Shown here one piece after another: positions 35,065-43,674 of a stretch of DNA of 64,000 bases. The notes under the pieces were generated by a model. The model worked only from the letters and a program-made list of their open reading frames with translations, ran no database searches and had not been told where the DNA came from. The stretch spans positions 1 to 64,000 of the forward strand of contig NZ_NBOC01000017.1 in assembly GCF_002104455.1 (NCBI RefSeq). The letters are read 5' to 3'. Within the stretch, counting starts at the first letter, position 1. Every line of letters begins with the position of its first letter. A program made the translations under genes and the position numbers. This stretch comes from Colwellia chukchiensis (lineage in GTDB: Bacteria; Pseudomonadota; Gammaproteobacteria; Enterobacterales; Alteromonadaceae).

Positions 35065-35631
35065 ATGAATAATCGCAGTAAATCCTTGTTATATGCCGCT
35101 ATCATCGGCTTAATTATTGTTGCCATTTTTTTGGGTTTTTTAAGCAGCTTAACTAACCCAGTGTCATGGATACTTATTGCTGTTTTACTGTTGATCCCTG
35201 TCTTTTACAAAAAGCTAGCTAACAGTGAGCAAGTGGAGTGGAAAGAGTCATACAGCGTTGGCATTGCAAGCTTAGATAATGATCATAAAAAGCTGATCAG
35301 CTTACTTAATCAATTTAACACCGCGTATGACTACGCCATGAGTGAAGACTATGAGCGCCAGGCGCTTGATGAGTTAATCCGCTATACCAAATATCATTTT
35401 GACCGTGAGGAACAATTATTAGAGCAGTTTAATTACCCCGATCTAGCCGCGCATAAGGCTCAGCACCAAAAAATGATTGAGCAAGTGAATAGTTTTATGG
35501 ATTTATACAACGAGAAAGGCCATGATGCACTGAACGAAATTAGTGAGTTCTTATCAAATTGGTTGATTAATCATATCAACGGTACCGATAAAGCATACAG
35601 TCAGCTGCTGATTGACAACAACGTCAAGTAA
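35065..35631 (+). CDS. Membrane-anchored bacteriohemerythrin
   Basis: The 188-residue protein has two N-terminal hydrophobic helices (about 8-28 and 33-48) and a cytoplasmic hemerythrin domain. The di-iron ligand set is complete: His74 (in DNDH), His111 with Glu115 (HFDREE), His130 and His134 (HKAQH), and His170 with Asp175 (NHINGTD). Such proteins bind O2 or NO. Divergence from nirS and the shared FNR-like boxes suggest a role in nitric-oxide or oxygen handling during denitrification, which is inference. Confidence 0.9.
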   Translation: MNNRSKSLLYAAIIGLIIVAIFLGFLSSLTNPVSWILIAVLLLIPVFYKKLANSEQVEWKESYSVGIASLDNDHKKLISLLNQFNTAYDYAMSEDYERQALDELIRYTKYHFDREEQLLEQFNYPDLAAHKAQHQKMIEQVNSFMDLYNEKGHDALNEISEFLSNWLINHINGTDKAYSQLLIDNNVK

Positions 35632-35646
35632 ATTGCCGTTGCCAAC

Positions 35647-35680
35647 CGTTAATCGTTAATCGTTAATCGTTAATCGTTAA
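35647..35680 (+). repeat. Tandem heptamer CGTTAAT, four and six-sevenths copies
   Basis: CGTTAAT is repeated at 35647, 35654, 35661 and 35668, followed by CGTTAA. The copies are identical, suggesting slippage. Confidence 0.9.
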
Positions 35681-36133
35681 CACATCGCTTGATACGCAAA
35701 TTTTACTGCATATCAAGCGTTCTAGTTGTTAAAAGCTTGGCGCTGTCGGTGTATTACAAGCCACTGCAATATGTTTTTTAAATCAATACCAAGAGCATGG
35801 CATACACTTTACCGTAATTATCTAGACGCACATTATTGCGGTGTTCATCTTCGCTTTTCCCTGACGGTAAAAAAGTCTGCGCTTGAAATAGTGACTGTAG
35901 ATTTTTTATTCATATAAATAAGCCTATAAACTAGGCGCTTTAAAAGCCACGACAACAATTATTGTACTGGCATGTGATCCTTTTACGTTAAGGGTTACAA
36001 AATCCTACAAGCAATTACAAATTATCGACAAAAGCATACATAAAGCCTACAGAACAATCACGCTTGACGCGCCTATAATAGCGCCGCTAAAACCCTAGAA
36101 CTTTCTCCAGCTAGATTCAGATAGTGATAGCCT

Positions 36134-36167
36134 AGTCTGCACTTTTTTTTTATGAAAAAGTGAGACT
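36134..36167. terminator. Long hairpin upstream of ygjV-like gene
   Basis: AGTCT plus CACTTTTT (36140-36147) pairs with AAAAAGTG (36155-36162) plus AGACT, with one bulged G. With its T-rich centre it could stop transcription reading toward the ygjV-like gene. Confidence 0.45.
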
Positions 36168-36259
36168 TAATACTGTCTGCTATTAATCGCCTCAGAGCAA
36201 AGCAAAGGTTTAGCGTTTAAAAACCAACACTTTACATCATGGCTTATTAACAACACACA

Positions 36260-36784
36260 ATGACGGCATTTTTTCTCTCACAATTACTGGTTACCATCAC
36301 TCTCATTATTGAAAGTTTTGCCATGCAATTAAAAAATAAAAACTATATCTTAGCGGCACTCTCGGTAAGCTGTTTTTTTAATGCTTGGCACTATTTATTA
36401 CTTGAACAACCAACCGCAGGTTATATCTTTTTATTCTCCAGCATTCGATTTCTAGTTTCCATCAAATGGAAATCGCAATGGATTTCTGTGGCATCACTGA
36501 GTTTAAGCTTGTTGATCACTATATCTACCTATATTGGCGTGCTAAGTATTATTGGTTTTATCGCCACGGTATTTATTACGGTCGGTTCATTTAGTAAAAA
36601 TGATAAGTTTTTACGATTAATGATGATTGCAGGCGGATCGTTATGGCTTTTGCATAACCTACTGTTATGGACGCCAGTTGGCATAATGGTTGAAGTGATT
36701 TTTGTTGGTAGCAGTGCTATTGGTTACTATCGCTATTACAGAGCGAATAAAAAGCCATTGCCATTAGAGCAGGTTAAGCTTTAG
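36260..36784 (+). CDS. YgjV-like inner-membrane protein
   Basis: The 174-residue hydrophobic protein has about five or six helices and the YgjV (Imp-YgjV) pattern: an early FAMQLKNKNYILAALSVSC, FLFSSIRFLVSI, a GGSLWLLHNLL segment and a basic tail. The function is unknown. It is the last apparently core gene before the accessory region. Confidence 0.85.
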   Translation: MTAFFLSQLLVTITLIIESFAMQLKNKNYILAALSVSCFFNAWHYLLLEQPTAGYIFLFSSIRFLVSIKWKSQWISVASLSLSLLITISTYIGVLSIIGFIATVFITVGSFSKNDKFLRLMMIAGGSLWLLHNLLLWTPVGIMVEVIFVGSSAIGYYRYYRANKKPLPLEQVKL

Positions 36785-36906
36785 TTGACGTGAAAAAGAC
36801 TTTATTAATCGCCTATTTTTTTCATCTAAGATTTTAAGAACAGTGCTAAATATACAGCCATTGCAAGTAATTTTCCCAAGCTCAAAGACTTGTAGTAGCT
36901 CAGACC

Positions 36907-37630
36907 TGATCTGACAGTTACCCGTTTTTTACGGTGTTTTGTCAGCTTAGATTTGAGCTAAATTCTTTTCAGCCCAAATCGATTTACCATCAATTAATGT
37001 TTCTAGCGGAGTTCGTCCGCAGCACATTTTTCCTTGATGTGTTCGTTCATTGTTGTAGTAATCTATCCATTCGTCCAGATCTTTTTGCAGCTCTTCCATA
37101 TCTGCATACAATTTTTTTCTAAAGGTTATTTGATAAAACTCATTCAAGATCGTTTTATGGAAGCGTTCACAAATGCCATTCGTCTGAGGTGACATTGCTT
37201 TCGTTTTAGTATGGTCAATATCATTAATCGCTAAATATAGCTGATAGTCATGGTGGTCGACACGGCCACAATACTCGGTGCCACGGTCAGTTAATATACG
37301 CAACATAGGCAGGTCGTATTGCTCGAAATATGGCAGAACTCTATCATTCAGCACATCTGCTGCTGTGATTGGTGTTTTGGTTGTATAAAGCTTAGCAAAA
37401 GCCACTTTGCTGTATGTATCAACAAATGTTTGCTGATAAATGCGACCCACACCTTTGAGGTTACCGACATAAAAAGTGTCTTGTGAGCCAAGATACCCTG
37501 GATGATGGGTCTCAATTTCACCACAAGCCTCATCGTCATGTTTTTTCTTCTCAAGCGCAGCAACTTGAGCATCAGATAAAGTTATCCCATCGTTGGCCAC
37601 CGCCAGTGCCCTACAAGTGCGCAGCCCCAT
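36907..37630 (-). mobile_element. Truncated IS481-type insertion sequence
   Basis: It carries the transposase fragment 36947-37630 and, downstream of its stop, a putative IS end around TGATCTGACAGTTACCCG (from 36908). No matching inverted end is found on the other side, where element sequence stops abruptly at about 37611-37630 against a sulfotransferase fragment. The 5' part of the element has therefore been deleted. Confidence 0.75.
36947..37630 (-). pseudogene. IS481-family transposase, N-terminally truncated
   Basis: The 227-residue fragment retains the integrase catalytic core: Asp in FVDTYSKVAF, Asp in LTDRGTEYCG and Glu in GICERFHKT, then YYNNERTHQG. The N-terminal helix-turn-helix region of about 110 residues expected for full-length IS481 transposases is missing; the first ten or so residues come from the junction. 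It is unlikely to transpose. Confidence 0.85.
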
Positions 37631-37724
37631 TAATAATCGCTCGGTGGGTAATTGGCAAAAATATGACGCCTACCTCGATGATGTAAAAGCGCTGTTAGCA
37701 AAAAATGGCGTAATATGTCAGTAA
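37626..37724 (+). pseudogene. C-terminal remnant of a sulfotransferase
   Basis: The plus strand reads PINNRSVGNWQKYDAYL followed by DDVKALLAKNGVICQ and a stop. This 32-residue piece matches the end of TPR-sulfotransferases (INxRSVGxWxxY) and aligns with the C-terminus of the intact homologue at 44923-46500 (SSAGKWRHYAKEL). It directly abuts the truncated IS481 element, which presumably removed the rest of the gene. Confidence 0.7.
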
Positions 37725-37818
37725 CACAGATGCAATTTTATTGTTTAAAAACTCGATAGACCGCACATTTAGTGTGAAGAACGTACAACAATAGCCACCA
37801 CTCTGCACTTTTTTTAGC

Positions 37819-37847
37819 CGGTTCTAGGCCGTGGATAAGGAGAATAC
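37819..37847 (-). repeat. Degenerate CRISPR type I-E-like repeat
   Basis: Read on the minus strand it keeps TATCCACGG in the centre and GAACCG at the 3' end, and agrees at 20 of 29 positions with the better copy at 38631-38659. The stem is degraded. A-rich/T-rich flanks are loosely similar too. Confidence 0.4.
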
Positions 37848-37871
37848 GCTTTGTCTATGGCTCATTTTTTT

Positions 37872-37925
37872 CAACGCACGACTTACAGCGCAGCGTTTCA
37901 AAAAACTTAATTGAAACGGGCGTTG
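37872..37925. repeat. Nested inverted repeat
   Basis: CAACGC (37872-37877) pairs with GCGTTG (37920-37925), and inside it CGTTTCA (37894-37900) pairs with TGAAACG (37912-37918). It could be a structured DNA/RNA element or a decayed mobile-element end. It does not fit the attC core rules (see rejected items). Confidence 0.5.
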
Positions 37926-38229
37926 ATTTTTTACTGTACAAAATTTAATGAGCTACACCTCGAAGGAAACAACAAAACGCTATGATATTTGAGGTGAGAA
38001 AGTAAAAGCTAAAGCAGTGGAGCTGATGCCGTTATAATAGCATGTTCGCACAAAACAAAGCCTTGTTCTTACGAACAAGTAACAAATTAAAATTTACACA
38101 TAGTAAACACAGGTAAAAACCATGAATATGTTAATAACTGTTGCTCCTATGATAACACTTATAAATAATGTGAATGTGGTGCCCAACTTTTATTGTGGGT
38201 AACTTATGAAAAATCCGCATTACTGTGGC

Positions 38230-38517
38230 TTATTTTGAAACTACGGCAGCGTAAATTAATGCCGAGGTAATGATGGCTATGACATCCCATATTTTCCATT
38301 GCTTATTCCTTACTTTCTCATCATATATTTCTTTACCTACCGCAAAGGCAGCAGCCGAGGCCACAGGCACAGCCACACTATTTAAATCAAAAAGGTTGGC
38401 GATAACGCTACCGCCAGCCGCGGCAAACGCACCATAAATAGCATGCGTGGCTTTATCGGCATGCCTAAACCCTGCTAGCGCCGGTAATTTACCATGATGT
38501 ACAATCTTTATGCTCAT
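38230..38517 (-). CDS. Small membrane protein, YfiM/DUF2279-like pattern
   Basis: The 95-residue protein has a DKATHAIYGAF segment, a Gly/Ala-rich helix, then GKEIYDEK followed by KIWDVIAIIT and a terminal helix. The order D-x2-x-H, G-KE-YD and W-D resembles YfiM/DUF2279-type small membrane proteins, which are often near phage or accessory genes. The similarity is from pattern only. It lies between the IS remnant and the nitrilase cluster and may be cargo of an old element. Confidence 0.6.
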   Translation of the reverse strand: MSIKIVHHGKLPALAGFRHADKATHAIYGAFAAAGGSVIANLFDLNSVAVPVASAAAFAVGKEIYDEKVRNKQWKIWDVIAIITSALIYAAVVSK

Positions 38518-38630
38518 TAATTAGCCGCCTTTAAATTTGTCTGGTTAGTTGCAAGCAAGACACTTAGGCTAGCTTGCCCTATTTCAACTGCTCTTACTAT
38601 ATTATCAATAGTGGTTACTTTTTTATCAAG

Positions 38631-38659
38631 CGGTTCAGCCCCGTGGATACGGGGAACTT
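38631..38659 (-). repeat. CRISPR type I-E-like solo repeat
   Basis: The minus strand reads AAGTTCCCCGTATCCACGGG followed by GCTGAACCG. It has the I-E hallmarks: a 29-base length, a CCCCGT/ACGGGG stem around ATCC, and a GAACCG 3' end. No second intact repeat follows at the expected 61-base period, and no cas gene is in the window, so it is a solo unit. Confidence 0.5.
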
Positions 38660-38794
38660 CTACCGCTCGATCTTTTTTGAGCTATTTTTACTAAAAATGC
38701 GTTAAAAAGAATACTTACACTGCTGCCATATTCATGAGTTATATCTATTAATCCTTTTCAAGCGTTTAGTTAACTTTCACTTGAATTTATAGAG

Positions 38795-39655
38795 TTACTT
38801 TGTTGCCTTGTGGCGCATTGGTATCGTTAGCGGCCCTAAATTATCGATATAGTCTGAATTTTTTTTACCTTGATGAAAGGGGTAATTCAGTGGGTTGTTA
38901 TTAAAGCTTTTTAACACTTGAGTTAGACCATGGTAGCCGCGTTGGCGCACTCTTCTGACCATAGAAAAATCCACTTCTACAGGTATAATTTCTTCGTCGC
39001 TGCCAGCTTCATAAATACAATTACCCCCTGCATCAAAAACAACAGACCTACCAATACTAAAACCACCGCAAGAGTTTACATCCAAAAAATAGACTTGGTT
39101 GGTTGCAGCCGTTGCCCGTGAAATTGATATTTCAATATCACGATCTATGGTGTAAGTCATCGTGGGGTGCAAAATTACTTCAGCGCCCATGCAACTTAAA
39201 GTGCGTGCAACCTCAGGAAACCATTTGTCGTAGCAAATAGTGACACCAAATCGGCCGATTTCTGGAACATCAAATACGGTAAACTCGCTACCCGAGGTAA
39301 TGCCAGCCTCATAGGGATAATAAGGGTATAGCTTACGATACCTAGTCACAACCTCACCTTCTGGATTAATAACCGGCGCTGTGTTGTACAACTTATCATC
39401 GGATTTTTCTATCAAACTGCCAGGGATAAACCAAATACCATACTTTTTTGCGATATCACATAATGAGGATTCAACGCTTGATGGCATTTCAATTGCATTT
39501 TGGTTTCCTGAGCCAAACACTACTAGCTCAGGCAGTATTACCATATCGATCCAGGGATAACGTGCCATAGCTTTAGCGATTTTTTTGTCAATGATAGCTA
39601 AGTTTTCACCTGTATCTAAATTCAACTGTAAGCAGCAAATATTAAATAAACTCAT
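38795..39655 (-). CDS. Nitrilase-superfamily amidohydrolase 1
   Basis: The 286-residue carbon-nitrogen hydrolase has the catalytic triad Glu43 (LPELVVFG), Lys108 (RYRKLYPYYP) and Cys141 (VTICYDKWFPEVAR). It is close in length and sequence to the paralogue at 49362-50207 (roughly half the residues identical by eye), including the unusual HGL-x5-K-S-x3-NP end. The branch looks like beta-ureidopropionase/aliphatic-amidase-type enzymes, acting on C-N bonds of amides or carbamoyl compounds; the actual substrate is unknown. Cytoplasmic, no signal peptide. Its promoter carries the paired CTGG operator (39713-39747), so it belongs to the putative MocR regulon. Confidence 0.9.
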   Translation of the reverse strand: MSLFNICCLQLNLDTGENLAIIDKKIAKAMARYPWIDMVILPELVVFGSGNQNAIEMPSSVESSLCDIAKKYGIWFIPGSLIEKSDDKLYNTAPVINPEGEVVTRYRKLYPYYPYEAGITSGSEFTVFDVPEIGRFGVTICYDKWFPEVARTLSCMGAEVILHPTMTYTIDRDIEISISRATAATNQVYFLDVNSCGGFSIGRSVVFDAGGNCIYEAGSDEEIIPVEVDFSMVRRVRQRGYHGLTQVLKSFNNNPLNYPFHQGKKNSDYIDNLGPLTIPMRHKATK

Positions 39656-40021
39656 TATTAATACCCTTAAATATTTATTGTTTTGTTGAGTATCACATAG
39701 ATCACGCCTACTTTATGGTGCCAGAATACTAGAATCTTTAGCGCCAGTTTTTAGATACGCTCTCCCAATAAGCTGTTGTTCACTATTTACATTAAGGTAT
39801 ATCGTCCTTGTTCAGCTTATTTATTGCTTTTCTTCGACAGTAACAACTGGTACTACTACTTCTAAGCAACTGGCTCTTCTCACTGTTTAACAATTCGATT
39901 ATTTTCTGTGCATCAATTAAGCAGAAAAATCGTTTCATAATAAGTCAAACTAGGTGTGCTATAACCTTGGGTTAAGTCATAAGCTGGCGATGTGAAACTT
40001 AATAATAAGAGAGTAAAAATA
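39656..40021. promoter_or_regulatory. Divergent promoter region: nitrilase 1 and serine hydrolase
   Basis: 366 bases without a gene. It contains the paired operator at 39713-39747. A single CTGGCGATGTGA on the plus strand at 39984-39995 lies just before the hydrolase start but lacks a partner 23 bases away. Confidence 0.6.
39713..39747 (-). promoter_or_regulatory. Paired MocR-type operator, nitrilase 1
   Basis: On the minus strand, CTGGCGCTAAAG (39747-39736) and CTGGCACCATAA (39724-39713) are direct repeats exactly 23 bases apart. The proximal end is 58 bases before the nitrilase 1 start. Confidence 0.7.
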
Positions 40022-41857
40022 ATGAATAAAATATTTTATCTACTGACCATTTTATTACTTTTCGCAGCACATACGACTCAAGCACAAGCACCGCTAGCGC
40101 AGCTTAATAACTCCTGCAACGCTAGTAACCAAAGTCACTGTAGTGAGATGTCGAATTTAGGTTGCAACTACGATTGCTTAACTGGCAGCGGAGATACGGC
40201 AAGAGTCGCTCTAACCTACGACTACGCCATGGGCTCAGGTCCCGCCCAACTAATGGATTATCGTCATTATGGTTTAGCGAAAAATGCAACAAACGCCAGT
40301 AATAGCTTTCAAGGAAAACTTACATTAACGACTATAGCTAACCAAAGTAATATCGTTGAAGTCGGTCAAAATAATAACCTGCCGAACTACCCTCAGGCCT
40401 CATACCTACCTAAATTTGATTTTGAATTTATTCAACACGGTAGTCATCTCATTCCAGTCACACGAGGCCTAATTAGCACGGGTCACCCTAACTGGGAGTA
40501 TATATTAGAGCCTGGTCGTATCTGGCAAGAAAGCAGCGATCAAGGCTATAGTCGGGCGTCTTTACCGTTTGCGCTACAAGAAAGAAATGCCAACTGCACA
40601 TTTAATGGTGTGATGTCATTTTTATTTAAAGAAAACGGCGCTATTTCACAAGTATCTTATCAAATCGCCGCGGAAACATGCTTGTACTTAAAGCTTAATA
40701 TGTGGGGGCGACTTGATGCTGACTATAAACCTTATGCAATTAAGCATGCCTCTGAAATTAAAAAAAATTATGAGCATGAGATCGCCCGACGCATGCCCAC
40801 TAAAGCCATTAGCCAACTTGCGGTTGAACACCCTCAAGCTGACGTGATCACGGCAAATATTGGCAGCAATCAGCAGCAGCAATACCAAACTTTATATGGT
40901 GTTGCTTATAATGGCATTCATTATGTCGGCGGATGTAACACCCGTTATGGTTTATACCCTTTCTGCGCGGTAATGGCGGTTCCATCTTACTCAACATCAA
41001 AAACAACCTTTGGCGCTTACGGTTTAATGCGATTAGAGCAACTTTTTTCAGGCAGCCAAAAAAAGTTGTTGGTAGCAGACTGGGTGGCGCAATGCGCAAA
41101 AAGACGTTGGCGCGATGTTACCCTAGAAAGTTTATTAAATATGGCAACAGGTAACTACCATTCATCAAAGTTTCACCATGATGAATCATCATTAGCTAAG
41201 CTAACTAAATTTTTTTTAAAGGATCAGCACGCCGACTTGATAACTTATGCTTGTAGTTTTCCACGCAAAGCAAAGCCAGGAACAACTTTTGTCTATCACA
41301 CCTCTGATACTTATATTCTAGGTACGGCATTGAATAACTATTACCAAAGCAAAACAAGCACTAAACACGATTTTTGGCGTGATGAATTGGTTAAGAATTT
41401 ATGGCAGCCATTAGGGCTTAGTCCAACCATGTACCGTACCAAAAGAAGTTACGATAATATCGCTCAACCATTTACTGGCTATGGCCTTACCTATCATAGC
41501 GATGATGTTGTTAAACTGGCTGAGTTGTTAAATAAGGATCGAGGCCGAATTAACAACGTGCAAGTATTGGATCTCGACTTGGTTCAGCAATCACTCGACA
41601 TATCACATCATGGCTTACCGGCTGGACGCCCTGTCGATAAATATCACCTTGGTTTATGGTATTACAATATTGATGCCGACCAGTCGTTTGATTATGGCTG
41701 TGCTTCAGCAAAATGGGTCCCTTACATGTCAGGCTACGGCGGCATATCCATAGTATTGTTGCCTAATAATATGATTTATTATCACTTTAGCGACAATAAC
41801 TCTTTCACTTGGGGTAAAAGCGCAAAAGAGTTACATAAAATTAGTCCGTTATGTTAA
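40022..41857 (+). CDS. Exported serine hydrolase, class C beta-lactamase fold
   Basis: A protein of 611 residues from ATG 40022; an ATG at 39992 would add ten residues but lies before the AAGAGAG-like ribosome site. It has a signal peptide (MNKIFYLLTILLLFAAHTTQ, cleaved near AQA). The N-terminal ~300 residues are Cys-containing and of unknown fold. A beta-lactamase/esterase-type domain follows with S-T-S-K (nucleophile Ser324, Lys327 in this numbering) and a YHTSD motif in the position of the YxN loop. The family includes esterases, D-amino-peptidases and 6-aminohexanoate-dimer hydrolase. It diverges from nitrilase 1 and might perform an extracytoplasmic first hydrolysis step; that is inference. 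Confidence 0.8.
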   Translation: MNKIFYLLTILLLFAAHTTQAQAPLAQLNNSCNASNQSHCSEMSNLGCNYDCLTGSGDTARVALTYDYAMGSGPAQLMDYRHYGLAKNATNASNSFQGKLTLTTIANQSNIVEVGQNNNLPNYPQASYLPKFDFEFIQHGSHLIPVTRGLISTGHPNWEYILEPGRIWQESSDQGYSRASLPFALQERNANCTFNGVMSFLFKENGAISQVSYQIAAETCLYLKLNMWGRLDADYKPYAIKHASEIKKNYEHEIARRMPTKAISQLAVEHPQADVITANIGSNQQQQYQTLYGVAYNGIHYVGGCNTRYGLYPFCAVMAVPSYSTSKTTFGAYGLMRLEQLFSGSQKKLLVADWVAQCAKRRWRDVTLESLLNMATGNYHSSKFHHDESSLAKLTKFFLKDQHADLITYACSFPRKAKPGTTFVYHTSDTYILGTALNNYYQSKTSTKHDFWRDELVKNLWQPLGLSPTMYRTKRSYDNIAQPFTGYGLTYHSDDVVKLAELLNKDRGRINNVQVLDLDLVQQSLDISHHGLPAGRPVDKYHLGLWYYNIDADQSFDYGCASAKWVPYMSGYGGISIVLLPNNMIYYHFSDNNSFTWGKSAKELHKISPLC

Positions 41858-41874
41858 CCATTGGCATAGTTATT

Positions 41875-42140
41875 AGGGCGTGTTGATCTTTTTGGACTGT
41901 TTTTGCAGCCCTTTGTTTGGTTTTTATACAAGGCTGAGCCTATAAAGTGTAGTTATTCTACACGCACAGGCGAAAACGCAGTAAAAACTCCAAACAAACG
42001 CTGTCCAATGGATTCGTTTGCAGGTGATTTGCTCTTTGTTACTCGTTATTTATTTGGCATAACCAAACTTCATGCCAAGTGCCGCGATCAAATCACCTTC
42101 AATTCGAACAAAATTCAATCTCGAAAGATCAACACGCCCT
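41875..42140. mobile_element. 266-bp MITE with perfect 17-base terminal inverted repeats
   Basis: AGGGCGTGTTGATCTTT (41875-41891) is exactly complementary to AAAGATCAACACGCCCT (42124-42140). If the outer A/T is counted as target, the element GGGCG...CGCCC is flanked by TA on both sides, as for IS630/mariner-type insertion. No transposase is encoded; a 79-codon frame inside has no recognisable family. Confidence 0.85.
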
Positions 42141-42249
42141 AACACAAGTAGTAATAAAGCTTTGAGCGCTTAATCTTAGTTGGCAAAGACAAAGTCTAAG
42201 GTTGTGTGTTTATCGACGGTAATGTCAGTAACACTAATAATAGCCAAGC

Positions 42250-43428
42250 TTAAATAAGCGCTTTCTTGTCGAGTAATCGTGCTGGGTAAATTGCCACCAG
42301 TACACAAAGTGCAAGTGCAAGTGTCGCAACATTAATCAACAACAAATAACTTTCTGGCTCTGACAATAAATAGCCTGCAACCAAGGGTCCCGTTGCCAAG
42401 CCCATTTTCGAAGCAAAGCCGCCTAACGCTGCCATTTGCCCAGCCGCATCAAATTTTGCCGCCATGGTCAAAAAGTACGGTACTGAAAAAGCCCAGGCGA
42501 TACCAACAACCGCATTAACAACTAAAAATATTGCCCCGCTCTCACTAAATATCAATAACCATGTACCGAGCACAGCAACAACTAAAGCTATGGTTAACGG
42601 CGTGCATAGTTTAAATTTTGCCCCAGTGTAAATTGCTAATATCGCCCCCAATATTGCAATAATATTGGTAATACCAATCACTGGGCTTAGAAAGTCCATA
42701 TCATGGCTGAAAAATTTCCCTAAGCCAAATATAAAGGCAAATAATGCCATATTGGCCGCTTGAAAAAGGAACAGCGCTATTAAGGTTAAAAGCAAAGGCT
42801 TAACCTTAACCGCTGCTGTTTTCTTACTTTTTAATTTTTCGTTAGGTAGCGGATACGCGCCAAGAAATGGCAGCATACACAAAGTGAGACTGCTAAAGGT
42901 GATCAGCGCATAAAATGGAACATAAGTACCATAGATAGGAACTAAAGGCGGAAGTTGCCACAGACCTAATGCGCCACCACTGTATTGCACCACAATTAAC
43001 AGGCTAAAAGCGACACTAGGTTTGCTGGTTCGGGCAATAACCGAAAAGCCTAAACCAACCAAAGCCCCACCGATAAAGCCATGGCAAAAGCGTAAAGGCA
43101 CTAACGCTGTTACCGACGATTGTAAAATGGTAAAAATATCGATTGAAATCAAGGTTAGTAGCATGCATGCCGCAGTTAATTTCCAACGAGGAATTAAGCG
43201 GATTAACAAAGTGATCATTAAGGCACCAAAAGCTGCACCTAAAGCGTTTGCTGAGGTGATTTTTCCCGCCTCGACTGCAGATAACTGTGCTCCTTGCATT
43301 AAGGCATCAATAATGGCGGGAAAAATATTAATATAATACAAACCAGCCGATGCTAAAAACGCTAACAATAAGCTAGCTTGCCAACTGTCTTCTTTAAATT
43401 GGTAGGATTTTACAAGGTCTAGATTCAT
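42250..43428 (-). CDS. MFS transporter 1
   Basis: The 392-residue major facilitator protein has 12 predicted helices, an N-terminal AGLYYINIFPAIIDALMQG and an RLIPRW loop after helix 2. A CHGFIGGALVGLGFSVIART-type helix and the ALGGFASKMGLATGPLVAGY stretch are nearly identical to the paralogue at 43675-44859. The substrate is unknown. It carries its own paired CTGG operator (43487-43521), so it is probably expressed with the nitrilases and receptor as the inner-membrane permease. Confidence 0.88.
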   Translation of the reverse strand: MNLDLVKSYQFKEDSWQASLLLAFLASAGLYYINIFPAIIDALMQGAQLSAVEAGKITSANALGAAFGALMITLLIRLIPRWKLTAACMLLTLISIDIFTILQSSVTALVPLRFCHGFIGGALVGLGFSVIARTSKPSVAFSLLIVVQYSGGALGLWQLPPLVPIYGTYVPFYALITFSSLTLCMLPFLGAYPLPNEKLKSKKTAAVKVKPLLLTLIALFLFQAANMALFAFIFGLGKFFSHDMDFLSPVIGITNIIAILGAILAIYTGAKFKLCTPLTIALVVAVLGTWLLIFSESGAIFLVVNAVVGIAWAFSVPYFLTMAAKFDAAGQMAALGGFASKMGLATGPLVAGYLLSEPESYLLLINVATLALALCVLVAIYPARLLDKKALI

Positions 43429-43486
43429 ACTGCCTCACTGAAAGTTATTAGGTTGTTAATTCAATCTACGCTAACAAGCTAAAGCA

Positions 43487-43521
43487 CCATAGACCCAAAT
43501 GAGTATTAACCATGGTGCCAG
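43487..43521 (-). promoter_or_regulatory. Paired MocR-type operator, MFS 1
   Basis: On the minus strand, CTGGCACCATGG (43521-43510) and TTGGGTCTATGG (43498-43487) are direct repeats 23 bases apart. The proximal end is 59 bases before the start codon. Confidence 0.65.
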
Positions 43522-43674
43522 TTTATACGTTTGTGGACAGTTCAACGGCTGCTTTGTAAATACAAAAAAGTGGTGGGTCTATTTAGGCAGCATCCATAAC
43601 GCTTGCGTTTAGTAACCTAAATTTTGCCGTACTACTCAGTATGTTAACTCTTTTATTAAAAAAACGGCTAAGCT

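Larger units (their letters stand above)
35632..36259. other. Gene-free stretch with tandem heptamer and hairpins
   Basis: No gene is supported. It contains the CGTTAAT tandem repeat, an inverted repeat CGCTTGATA (35686-35694)/TATCAAGCG (35711-35719) that may end the hemerythrin transcript, and a hairpin at 36134-36167. Confidence 0.6.
37725..38229. other. Gene-free accessory stretch with repeat-like elements
   Basis: No gene is supported. It contains the degenerate CRISPR-like repeat at 37819-37847 and a nested inverted repeat at 37872-37925, both listed separately. Confidence 0.5.

Noticed and set aside
35726-35917. 63-codon plus-strand frame after hemerythrin
   Set aside because: No ribosome site, and Cys/His-rich random-looking composition.
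37483-37686. 67-codon plus-strand frame across the IS/sulfotransferase junction
   Set aside because: It crosses two unrelated sequences and is antisense to the transposase; the true sulfotransferase remnant is in a different frame.
37872-37925. Integron attC-like nested inverted repeat
   Set aside because: The outer ends CAACGC/GCGTTG and the inner CGTTTCA/TGAAACG pairs look attC-like, but the RYYYAAC and GTTRRRY core rules fail at the purine/pyrimidine positions and no integrase or cassette is near.
37819-38659. Calling a full CRISPR array
   Set aside because: Only one good and one degenerate repeat are seen, 812 bases apart, with no regular spacing and no cas genes.
41903-42142. 79-codon frame inside the MITE
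   Set aside because: It spans the element ends and has no recognisable family; most likely a chance frame in a non-coding MITE.
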